This document shows positions 53,301-60,515 of a DNA stretch of 64,000 nucleotides, in pieces. Origin of the DNA: Hyalangium gracile (GTDB lineage Bacteria; Myxococcota; Myxococcia; Myxococcales; Myxococcaceae). The position numbers and the translations under genes are program-made. Positions within the stretch are counted from its first letter, which is position 1; each line of letters begins with the position of its first letter. The stretch covers positions 62,001 through 126,000 of the forward strand of contig NZ_JAHXBG010000015.1 in NCBI RefSeq assembly GCF_020103725.1. The letters run 5' to 3'. The notes beneath the pieces are model-generated. The model ran no database searches, was not told the origin of the DNA, and saw only the letters and a program-made list of their open reading frames with translations.

Positions 53301-55904
53301 GAACTTGATGACGGCCTGGCCGTCCTCGAACAGATCCTGCCGATCCCTCAGCGCGCGCAGCGCGTCCTGGCGCGCCGTCTTGATCCGGGACAGCACCTCA
53401 TCCGACCGGACGCTGTCCTGCAGCTCCATCAGCTGGTCGGCCAGCTGCCGCAGCTTCTGGACCATCGAGTCGGACGCGAAGTACGTGTTCAGCTCGTCGT
53501 CCGTCTTGAAGGACTTCCCCCGGCGCTGCACGCCCACGAGGATGCGCTCGGCGGCGCTGAACAGGTTCTGCGCGCGACGCTGACGCTCGTCCACCAGCGC
53601 CTGCTTCTTGGCGCCGAACGCCTCCAGCAGCTCCTCACGCTTCTGGGTGATGGGCCCCAGGAACTCGTCGAACTCGCCGAAGCGGCCCTCCAGCTCCTCG
53701 AGCTGGACGGTGATGCGGGACAGGCCCTCGTCGCACTTCTCGGGCGAGTCCGCCACCGCCAGGCCGCTCTCGATGTTCTGCGTGAGCAGCTTGAACTGGG
53801 CGCCGAACTCCGCGCGCTTCTCGCGGCCCACCAGCTCCTTGCGCTTCACCTGGAGCCCGGCGCGCACCCGGTTGAGCCGGGAGAACAGCTCGGACACACC
53901 CTCCAGGATCTTCGCGCGCGCCAGCGGATCACCCACCTGGAGCCCGCCCACCACCTCGCCCAGCACCTCCAGGCCCTTGCCCACCGTCTCGATGTCCTCG
54001 GCGAGCGGGGCCAGCTCCATCGTCGTCTGCACCGGCTCCAGCTTCGCCAGCAGCACGTCCAGCCGCTCTCCCACCGGCTGCAGCGCCTCGCCCTTCTGGA
54101 AGAAGGTGACGCACTCGGCGCTGACGCGGTCCGTCTCCTCGACGACCTGCTTCTCCAGCGCATCCACTCGCGCCAGATCGATATAGCGGATCTCCTTGAG
54201 GGAGATCAGGTGACCGCGCTGCTGGCGCAGCTCGGTGAGCGCGTGCATGTACGCGTCGGCGTTCGTCAGCTCCTCGGGCCGCACCTTCAGCAGCAGGGCC
54301 TGCTGCTTCGCATCCGCGCCGGCGATGGCCTCCACCGCGCGCTTCTGCAGCGCCTGGACCTTCTCGAACTCGTCGATGATGAGCTCGGAGGTGCGGCGCA
54401 GCGCCTCCATGGGCTCCTGCAGCTTCACCTCGGCGTGGCCCAGCCAGTAGTACGCGTCCAGCGCGCGCGTGACCGAGGTGATGAGATCCTCGTACGAGCG
54501 CCGCGTCGGCTTCTCCGACTTCGCGATGCGCTGGAGCGTGAGCGCGTCCGAGATGCCGCGCACCAGCTCCGCGTTGCCCACCTTGCCCAGGTACCCGGGC
54601 GCGGGCGGCAGGGTGGCGGCGTGCTCGGCGGAGACGAACGGCGTCTGCCAGATCTGCATCGGGTGCACGCGCGTGGGCTCGTTCGTCGCGGCCTTGAACA
54701 CCACCAGGCAGCCGTCCCCAAAGAGGCTGTAGCCGTGCCCGATCAGCGGGTTCTGCACCTCCTTGCGCACCAGGTTGTACGGGAAGAGGACGTAGCTGCC
54801 CTCCTCGCGCCGGTGGAAGATGTAGAGCACGTCCTCGCCGTTAGGCGAGCGGATGGACCGGGTGAACTCCATCCCCTCCGAGGTGCCCTCGAAGACCTTG
54901 TAGTCCCCCGTCTGCAGGTAGAAGCCGCCGGGGAAGATGACGCCCTGATCCTCCGGGAGCCGGACGCAGGCCTGCCCGATGGCGTCGATGCGCACCACGT
55001 GCTGCGTGCGCGTGTTGAAGACCAGGTAGCGGTGCGCCTTCTCGCGGAACGGCAGCACGCGCAGCAGGATGAGGCCGCCCACCTTCGCGTAGGCGATCTC
55101 CGCGTCATCCAGCGACTGGTCCGCGTCCTCCACCGGCTCGCTATAGATGCCCAGGCCCGAGCTGGTGTTGTCCTCCACCTTGACGGTGAGGTCTCCCTTC
55201 ACCGTCTCCACGAACACCTGATCCAGGATGTTCACGTGCGGGTGGGTGCCAAGCACGTAGTTCTCGCGCGACGTCACCGTCCACTCGAAGTCGTGCGACG
55301 GCGGGAGCACCAGATCGCGCTCGCCCTGGTTGTCGATGTAGGTGGCCTTGCCCTCGACGTCGATGCTGAAGCGGAACACCTTGATGTCCCGCAGCGTCTG
55401 CCCCGTCTGGAAGACGGCCAGCAGCCGAGACTCGGTGCGGCTGAGCTGCAGCAGCTTCGCGTCCTTGTAGTACTTGTAGAGCTCGCCGAAGTCCTTCACG
55501 AAGCGCGGATCGGCCAGGAAGCCGCCGCCCTCGGTGGGGGGCACGGTGGAGAGATCGAAGCCCTCCGCCGTCTTCTCGAACTTGTGCAGCGAGAAGACGT
55601 CCGCGACGACCGTCTCCTTCTTCAGTCCGATGAAGACGTTGTAGCCGAAGAGCAGGTACTTCCCGACGCTGATGATGTCGCGCGGGACGCAGTTGTTCTC
55701 CGTGCGGACACGCTCGTTCCCGATGACGGTCAGCTCGGTGCCGCCGAAGAGCGCCTTGCGCCGCGCGTTGAGATCCGCGGCCCGAGTGCCCAGCTCCTCC
55801 GCCTGAGCCAGCAGGCGGGCACGGATGACCTCGTAGCTGCCGCCCTCCAGCGTCGTCTCGCCCGCGGGTGCGGTGGCCGCGGGCTTCGCGCCGTCAGTTG
55901 CCAT
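50391..55904 (-). CDS. DUF3686 + AAA ATPase ('DNA repair ATPase' family)
   Basis: 1,837 residues, ATG start. The N-terminal about 450 residues match the DUF3686 block (GNERVRTENNCVPRDIISVG, KYLLFGYNVFIGLKKETVVA, RYLVFNTRTQHVVRIDAIGQ). A very long coiled-coil middle follows (about 480-900). The AAA domain is at about 1,260-1,480 with Walker A SPPGYGKTT (about 1,296), Walker B VMLYLDDIQHT (about 1,358) and sensor-like VVMAGNPYTETGERF. The C-terminus is Ala/Pro-rich with coiled coils. Family proteins are annotated as ATPases involved in DNA repair, with little experimental support. It lies 115 bp after the flotillin gene; the recurring partnership of this ATPase with flotillin and an NfeD/YqiJ protein suggests a membrane-tethered machine. 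Confidence 0.88.
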   Translation of the reverse strand: MATDGAKPAATAPAGETTLEGGSYEVIRARLLAQAEELGTRAADLNARRKALFGGTELTVIGNERVRTENNCVPRDIISVGKYLLFGYNVFIGLKKETVVADVFSLHKFEKTAEGFDLSTVPPTEGGGFLADPRFVKDFGELYKYYKDAKLLQLSRTESRLLAVFQTGQTLRDIKVFRFSIDVEGKATYIDNQGERDLVLPPSHDFEWTVTSRENYVLGTHPHVNILDQVFVETVKGDLTVKVEDNTSSGLGIYSEPVEDADQSLDDAEIAYAKVGGLILLRVLPFREKAHRYLVFNTRTQHVVRIDAIGQACVRLPEDQGVIFPGGFYLQTGDYKVFEGTSEGMEFTRSIRSPNGEDVLYIFHRREEGSYVLFPYNLVRKEVQNPLIGHGYSLFGDGCLVVFKAATNEPTRVHPMQIWQTPFVSAEHAATLPPAPGYLGKVGNAELVRGISDALTLQRIAKSEKPTRRSYEDLITSVTRALDAYYWLGHAEVKLQEPMEALRRTSELIIDEFEKVQALQKRAVEAIAGADAKQQALLLKVRPEELTNADAYMHALTELRQQRGHLISLKEIRYIDLARVDALEKQVVEETDRVSAECVTFFQKGEALQPVGERLDVLLAKLEPVQTTMELAPLAEDIETVGKGLEVLGEVVGGLQVGDPLARAKILEGVSELFSRLNRVRAGLQVKRKELVGREKRAEFGAQFKLLTQNIESGLAVADSPEKCDEGLSRITVQLEELEGRFGEFDEFLGPITQKREELLEAFGAKKQALVDERQRRAQNLFSAAERILVGVQRRGKSFKTDDELNTYFASDSMVQKLRQLADQLMELQDSVRSDEVLSRIKTARQDALRALRDRQDLFEDGQAVIKFGKYRFNVNTQPLELTLVPRDGALYMQLTGTDYAQKLEDPELEKYRELWDQHLVSETREVYRSEYLAACILADAEEGKGSVSLTALHEAVTAGTLLERVRAYSAERFDEGYERGIHDADAVSILEKLLTLHQGAGLLRFAPTPRAWAALFWAFDTEEASRAVFHRRARSLARLRKVFSSVAELTVLGDELGERVGAFLSAHKIAHSPAEARQAGRYLVEELAEDRPRFTTSSEAVALRESFISQLDRQGTRPAFEDDLRGLEKNLPERLRIARAWLDAYLAQREGGPGAAAHVAVEAAVLLLTERKLDRQEAGALTALEVTGLLGQHPRITDRKMTLRLDEFLARLGEFRQLRVPAYHAYRGVLRDQLERERRKLRLEEMSPKVLSSFVRNQLIDGVYLPLIGANLAKQLGAAGENKRTDRMGMLLLMSPPGYGKTTLMEYVASRLGLTFVKVNGPALGHSVKSLDPAEAPNATSRQEVERINLSFEMGNNVMLYLDDIQHTDPELLQKFISLCDGQRRIEGVWNGRTRTYDLRGKKFCVVMAGNPYTETGERFRIPDMLANRADTYNLGDILDGKEDLFALSYIENSLTSNPALAPLATRDPGDIHKFIRMARGEEVNTGEFSYAYAAAEIQEITAVLQRLFSVQKVLLKVNLQYIASAAQDERFRTEPAFKLQGSYRNMNKLSEKVVAAMTDEELERLIDDHYQGESQTLTTAAEQNLLKLAEMRGRLTPEKAKRWEEIKQGFARVKRMGGKEDDPVARVTGQLSAIEEQLGAVSQAVSQAAETVRKGQQDRKPGQDPVAAVTPKLEALREAVLEVAQVAREVKERPLPQAPAPVVNVPPAPDLSPYLQHLAKVLKALAERSLQAPAAAPSAAAPATDLAPFMEQLTKAVATMAERPVQVAPALARAASAPMPVDLPRQVALIQAALEPLEKAAKRSLQAGEEELSAMQVWQTVTEALALVQAMIQLR

Positions 55905-56019
55905 GGTGATTCACCGGGAAGAACAGGGATCGAGAGAACAAAGCACCCTCGCCTCCTGTCCGCTCCTCGGTGGAGGGACGGGAGGCAAGGGCTTCATGCG
56001 GCGCGACGACAGCGCGGGC

Positions 56020-58242
56020 CTACTCCTTGGACTTCTCCGCGGAGACCGGCCGGGCGCTGCTCTCCACGACGGGCGAGGGCTGCGCGGCCACGGCCGGCGG
56101 CGGAGCGCTGGTCACCATGCGGTGCAGCAGCGCGGCCACCGCCAGGTTCTGCGCGTCATTGGTCAGCCCCGGCTTGGAGAGGATCTCCTTGAGGTCCGCC
56201 GGCAGATCCTTCTCGCCGGACAGGTAGCCCTGCGTCACCGTGCGCAGCGCCTCACCGTGATCGAGCGCGCCATCCACCGACACGCCCACCGTGACGGCCT
56301 TGACGAAGCGATCGAAGAACTGGCCGTCGCCGCCGACGATCTGGAACTTGGCGTGGCTGAAGGCCTCGGCGAGCACCTTGGACTGAGCCTCGGCGACGTC
56401 CTTGCGGACCCGGATCGCCTCGAGCTCCACGTCCCGCTCCTTGGCCAGCCGCAGACGGAACTCCTCGTGCTCCTTGCCCACCCCGTCCAGCGCCTTCATG
56501 GACGCGGCCTTCTCGGCCAGGCCCTTGGCCTCGGCCATCAGCTTCTCCTGGATGGAGACCGCCTCGGCCTCGCCGCGCTTCTGGATGGCGGCGGCCTCGG
56601 CCTCGAGGGTGCGCGCGTGCGCCAGGCCCTTCTCCTGATCGCCCGCGGCCTCGGCCAGCATCCGCTTCTGGAGGGCAGCGGCCTCGGCCTCCTGGATGCG
56701 CGCCTTGGCCAACCCCTTCTCCTGCTCACCCGCGGCCTCGGCCAGCAGCCGCTCGCGGATGGCCTCGGCCTGCGCCAGGCCCTGCTTCTTGATGATCTCG
56801 GCCTCGGCCTCCTTCACGCGCACGTTGGCCAGGCCCTGCTTCTCGCTGGCCACGGCGTCCGCCTCGCGCACGCGCACGTTGGCCAGGCCCGGGGCGGCCG
56901 TCTCGGCCTGGACGCCCTCGGCCAGCCGCGTCTTCGCCTTGGCCGTCTTGTCCGCGGCCTCGAGATCGGCCTCGGCCAGGGTCAGCCGCTCCTTGGCCAT
57001 GAACTTGGCCACCTCGTTGCTGGCCTCGGCGGCCTTGATGTCCTTGACGAGCTTCTCCTGCGCGTGAGCCTCGGCGGTGATGAGCAGCGCGTCCTTGTTG
57101 CGCTTGGCCTCGGCCGTCACGCGCAGATCCTTGATGCGCTCCTCTTCCTCGGCCACCGTCTTCTCCACGGCGATGCGCGCGCGGATGACGTCCGCGATGG
57201 CCTTCTTCTCCGCCTCGAGCGCCTTCTCCTTGGCGATGCGCTGCAGCTCCGTCTCACGCTCGCGGTTGATGGCCTCGAGCATCCGATCCTTCTCGACGCG
57301 CTCGCTCTCCACGCCCACCACGCGCTCGCGGTTCTTCTCGGCCACCTCGACCTGACGGTGCTTGTTCTGCTCGTTGATGAGGATCTCCTCCTCGGCCTTG
57401 ATGCGCGCCAGCTCCGCCTTGGCGCGCTCCTCGGACTTCACGCGCTCGGCCTCGGCCGTCTCGCGGGCCTGGATGCTCTCGATCTCGCGCTTCTGCTTGG
57501 CGGCGGCCTCGGCGCGCTGGCGCTCGAGGGCGAAGATGGCCTCGTCCGACTCGACGTTGCGCTTGGTGATGGCCATGCGCTCGTCCTGGCGGAACTCGTT
57601 GGTGCTGACGTTCTGCACCGTGGTCAGCTCGGTGATCTTCCGGATGCCCTGCGCGTCCAGGATGTTGTCCTTGTCGAGCATCTCGACCGGGGTCTGCTCC
57701 AGGAAGTCGATGGCGCAGTCCTCCAGCATGTAGCCGTTGAGATCGCGGCCGATGACGCGGACGACCTGGTCCTTGATCTCCTCACGCTTGGTGTAGAGCT
57801 CCTCGAAGTCGAAGCTCTTGCCCACCGTCTTGAGGGCCTCGGAGAACTTGGCCTCGAAGAGGTTCTCCAGCGTCTCCTGATCGCTGGCGCGGGCGCAGCC
57901 GATGGACTGGGCGACCTTGAGCACGTCCTCGCGCGTCTTGTTCACGCGCACGAAGAACGTCACCTTGATGTCCGCGCGGATGTTGTCCTTGCAGATCAGG
58001 CCTTCCTTGCCACGCCGGTCGATCTCCACCGTCTTCAGGGAGATGTCCATCACCTCGGCGCGGTGGATGATGGGGATCACCACGGAGCCGGTGAACGTCA
58101 CCACGGGCTCGCTCTTGAGCGTGTTGACGATGAGGACCTTGCCCTGGTCCACCTGGCGGTAGAACCGTGCAATGGTGAAGAGGGTGCCAAAGACGATGAC
58201 GACGGCTCCGCCGCCGATGGCGAGTGCGCTGACTGGATCCAT
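56020..58242 (-). CDS. Flotillin-family protein (YqiK-like)
   Basis: 740 residues from an ATG at 58242 (AAGGAACGCA upstream). An N-terminal membrane hairpin (ALAIGGGAVVIVFGTLFTIA), an SPFH/band-7 domain (DQGKVLIVNTLKSEPVVTFT, DISLKTVEIDRRGKEGLICK, DNIRADIKVTFFVRVNKTRE), then a long Ala/Glu/Lys coiled coil (about 230-610) containing near-tandem units such as EAAALQKRMLAEAAGDQEKG and EAAAIQKRGEAEAVSIQEK, and a C-terminal flotillin tail with a Pro-rich end. It scaffolds membrane microdomains. Longer than most flotillins (about 500) because of the expanded coiled coil. Confidence 0.92.
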   Translation of the reverse strand: MDPVSALAIGGGAVVIVFGTLFTIARFYRQVDQGKVLIVNTLKSEPVVTFTGSVVIPIIHRAEVMDISLKTVEIDRRGKEGLICKDNIRADIKVTFFVRVNKTREDVLKVAQSIGCARASDQETLENLFEAKFSEALKTVGKSFDFEELYTKREEIKDQVVRVIGRDLNGYMLEDCAIDFLEQTPVEMLDKDNILDAQGIRKITELTTVQNVSTNEFRQDERMAITKRNVESDEAIFALERQRAEAAAKQKREIESIQARETAEAERVKSEERAKAELARIKAEEEILINEQNKHRQVEVAEKNRERVVGVESERVEKDRMLEAINRERETELQRIAKEKALEAEKKAIADVIRARIAVEKTVAEEEERIKDLRVTAEAKRNKDALLITAEAHAQEKLVKDIKAAEASNEVAKFMAKERLTLAEADLEAADKTAKAKTRLAEGVQAETAAPGLANVRVREADAVASEKQGLANVRVKEAEAEIIKKQGLAQAEAIRERLLAEAAGEQEKGLAKARIQEAEAAALQKRMLAEAAGDQEKGLAHARTLEAEAAAIQKRGEAEAVSIQEKLMAEAKGLAEKAASMKALDGVGKEHEEFRLRLAKERDVELEAIRVRKDVAEAQSKVLAEAFSHAKFQIVGGDGQFFDRFVKAVTVGVSVDGALDHGEALRTVTQGYLSGEKDLPADLKEILSKPGLTNDAQNLAVAALLHRMVTSAPPPAVAAQPSPVVESSARPVSAEKSKE

Positions 58243-58355
58243 TGCGTTCCTTCTGGGGTGAGAACGGCGGGCTTTGTATTACGCGCCAGGAGTCCCCCGC
58301 AAACGGCCTTCCTGGAGCGGAGCAAGCAAGCGACGCGGGTGCGCCGCGGTGAGTC

Positions 58356-59216
58356 CTAGGGCACCCGGTCCCGGGCGCGAGCGGCGATCGCGGCGGCCTT
58401 CTCCGGATCACCAATCTGGGCCACTTCCTCGGGAAGCAGCCAGTCGACCGGCTCCACCTCGTACACGTCCCGGGCCGCGTCGTACCCGAGGATGAGCGCC
58501 TGATCGCCGCGCTTGAGCTGGTTGGCCTTGGAGCAGAAGACGTTGAGGATGAGGCCGGCACCCCCATCCTCGAAGGTGGCGTGGCCGAAGGTGCCGGAGA
58601 CGCTGCCGCTGTTGATGGTGCACACACGGCCCATGAGCTCCTGACGGCCGGGAGCCTTCTTGGCGATGAAGATGGGGCGCAGCGGCCGCACGGCGAGCGC
58701 GGCCAGGAGCGTGCCGAGCACCAGGCTCAGCAGGAAGATGCCGCCGCTGAGGACGACGCCCGGCAGCACCGCGCCGAGCAGGTTGAACGCCGCGTCGCGG
58801 CTCAGGAAGGAGAGCGTCCAGGAGGCGAAGATGACGAAGCTGGAGGAGATCGTCACCGGGATGCCCGCGAAGCCGAGCGCGGAGAAGAGCCCCGCCGCGT
58901 CACCATCCACATCGTGATCGTGTCCAGGGGCATGGCCGTGGGCATCCAGCACACCGCCCGCGGCCTTGGCGCCGCCCTCCAGCACGCCGCCCGCCGCCTT
59001 GGCGCCGCCTTCCAGCAGGCCACCCGCCGCCTTGGCGCCGCCCTCGAAGACGCCGCTGGCGGCCTTGGCGCCAGCGGAGAGATCGACGTCCCCGTCCAGC
59101 ACGTCGATCCCGACCGCGCCGATGATGACGAAGAGCCAATAGGTCAGCGTCACCCCCAGCAGGATGGTGAAGAAGACGGTTGGGAACGCCAGGATGGATT
59201 CCAGGAAGGTGCTCAT
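58356..59216 (-). CDS. YqiJ/NfeD-like OB-fold membrane protein
   Basis: 286 residues, ATG start. First span (ILAFPTVFFTILLGVTLTYW), a cytoplasmic or lumenal loop with four 11-residue repeats (GAKAAGGVLEG type, about 47-90) and a His/Asp-rich segment (HGHAPGHDHDVDGD), two further spans (TISSSFVIFASWTLSFLS, LLGAVLPGVVLSGGIFLLSL) and a C-terminal OB-like domain (GRVCTINSGSVSGTFGHATF ... LILGYDAARDVYEVEPVDWL). In E. coli yqiJ-yqiK the same pairing with flotillin is seen. First gene of the operon and divergent from the topoisomerase gene (148-bp gap). Confidence 0.85.
   Translation of the reverse strand: MSTFLESILAFPTVFFTILLGVTLTYWLFVIIGAVGIDVLDGDVDLSAGAKAASGVFEGGAKAAGGLLEGGAKAAGGVLEGGAKAAGGVLDAHGHAPGHDHDVDGDAAGLFSALGFAGIPVTISSSFVIFASWTLSFLSRDAAFNLLGAVLPGVVLSGGIFLLSLVLGTLLAALAVRPLRPIFIAKKAPGRQELMGRVCTINSGSVSGTFGHATFEDGGAGLILNVFCSKANQLKRGDQALILGYDAARDVYEVEPVDWLLPEEVAQIGDPEKAAAIAARARDRVP
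58948..59079. repeat. Four 33-bp in-frame tandem repeats in the yqiJ-like gene
   Basis: Four consecutive 33-bp units (58948-58980, 58981-59013, 59014-59046, 59047-59079), each encoding an 11-residue variant of GAKAAGGVLEG. The outer copies are more diverged. In-frame units suggest copy number can vary without breaking the gene. Confidence 0.85.
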
Positions 59217-59364
59217 CGGCCCCAGGACGTGGATTTCGCGGGAGTCTAGACCAGCCGGGGGGCTGACAGGGAAGCCCTCCCCCCCACTTGACTGCCTGCT
59301 CTACGTGCCACCGGCCTGTAGCGGATTTGCGGCAAGGAAGCAGGCTGCGCATCCCAAGTGGGCC

Positions 59365-60399
59365 ATGACCTTGATCGAGCGCCTCCAGCGAGAGGGAATC
59401 CGACGGCTGGGCAGTCCGAAGCGGGGATTCCGGTACGTGCGAGCCGACGGGCGCCCGGTCCCTCGAGCGGAGTGCGAGCGCATCCAGGCGCTGAAGCTCC
59501 CCCCGGCCTGGACGGACGTGGCGATTTCACCCTCCGCGAAGTCGAAGCTTCAGGCGATCGGCAAGGACGGCGCGGGGCGGTGGCAGTACCGCTACCACGA
59601 GACCTTCACGCGGCGGCAGCAGGAGGAGAAGTACCGGCGCATCGTGGGCTTCGCGAGGGCGCTGCCCCGGATGAGGCGGAGGGTGAGCGCGGATCTGCGA
59701 AAGCAGGGCCTGGGGCGAGACAAGGTGCTGGCCTGCATGCTGCGAATCCTGGGCACGTGCTTCATCCGACCGGGCAGCCAGGTGTACGCGGAAGAGAACG
59801 GGAGCTTCGGGCTGGCCACGCTGCGAGCCCGGCACGTGAAGGTGGTGGGCGACACGGTGTACTTCGACTTCCCGGGCAAGAGCGGCCAGCAGCAGCACCG
59901 CGAGCTGAGGGATCGGCGGGTGGCGACGATCATCCGGCAGTTGCTGAAGGTGCCGGGACGGGACGTCTTCAAGTTCGTGCTGGATGACGGCTTCATCGTG
60001 GACGTGCGTCGGCGCCACATCAACGAGTACATCCAGGAAGTGATGGGCGTGGAGTACAGCGCCAAGGACTTCCGGACGTGGGCGGGGACGCTGATCTGCG
60101 CGTGCGCGCTGGCAAGGGCGCGGGAGCGGGTGAAGAAGGCGGCGGCCGAGGGCGGAGTGAAGGCGGCGAAGAAGACGATGGTGGCCGCGGTGCGAGAGGC
60201 CGCCGAGCACCTGGGCAACACGCCGGCGGTGGCGAAGTCCTCGTACATCTACCCCTCGGTGCTGGCGATGTTCGAGCAGGGCAAGGTGGTGGGCCGCTAC
60301 TTCGAGTCCGTGGAGGAACTGGCGAAGCACGAGGGCCCCCACCTGCACTGCTCGGAGAAGGCCCTGCTGGACATGATCAAGGACGGCACCGTGGTGTGA
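59365..60399 (+). CDS. DNA topoisomerase IB (poxvirus type)
   Basis: 344 residues from an ATG at 59365; the extension to 59164 runs over the divergent promoter. N-terminal domain (GIRRLGSPKRGFRYVRADGR, LKLPPAWTDVAISPSAKSKL, RWQYRYHETFTRRQQEEKYR) and catalytic domain: ENGSFGLATLRARHV, FDFPGKSGQQ (catalytic Lys), KDFRTWAGT (catalytic Arg), and the nucleophile Tyr in KSSYIYPSV (about residue 294). The usual His/Asn position is Asn in LGNTPAV, as in many bacterial members. It relaxes supercoils without ATP. Divergent from the YqiJ/flotillin/ATPase operon. Confidence 0.95.
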   Translation: MTLIERLQREGIRRLGSPKRGFRYVRADGRPVPRAECERIQALKLPPAWTDVAISPSAKSKLQAIGKDGAGRWQYRYHETFTRRQQEEKYRRIVGFARALPRMRRRVSADLRKQGLGRDKVLACMLRILGTCFIRPGSQVYAEENGSFGLATLRARHVKVVGDTVYFDFPGKSGQQQHRELRDRRVATIIRQLLKVPGRDVFKFVLDDGFIVDVRRRHINEYIQEVMGVEYSAKDFRTWAGTLICACALARARERVKKAAAEGGVKAAKKTMVAAVREAAEHLGNTPAVAKSSYIYPSVLAMFEQGKVVGRYFESVEELAKHEGPHLHCSEKALLDMIKDGTVV

Positions 60400-60429
60400 G
60401 CCCACGCCTCCTGTCGGGCGCAGTTTGTC

Positions 60430-60458
60430 CGAACTGGTCTGCTTGTCATACCAGTTCG
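60430..60458. repeat. Palindromic element, copy 2
   Basis: CGAACTGGT, 11-nt spacer CTGCTTGTCAT, ACCAGTTCG: perfect 9-bp arms in the 116-bp gap between the convergent topoisomerase (+) and histidine-kinase (-) genes. The first 17 bases are identical to copy 1 read on the minus strand (50183-50167). It could form a hairpin, but its low GC and lack of T-run do not suit a terminator; the arms look like a dimeric-protein operator. Confidence 0.7.
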
Positions 60459-60515
60459 CAACCGGTCCGCCCACAGGGCACCTCCCTGGCTGGGCCGTTC
60501 CCTTTTGCGAGTGTG

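Noticed and set aside
52689-56192. Long plus-strand open frame opposite the DUF3686 ATPase gene
   Set aside because: Same shadow effect; the minus strand carries the Walker motifs and domain homology.
56500-56900. Possible tandem-repeat or CRISPR-like array
   Set aside because: The periodicity is the coding repetition of the flotillin coiled coil (EAEAAA..QK units); there are no constant repeats with unique spacers.
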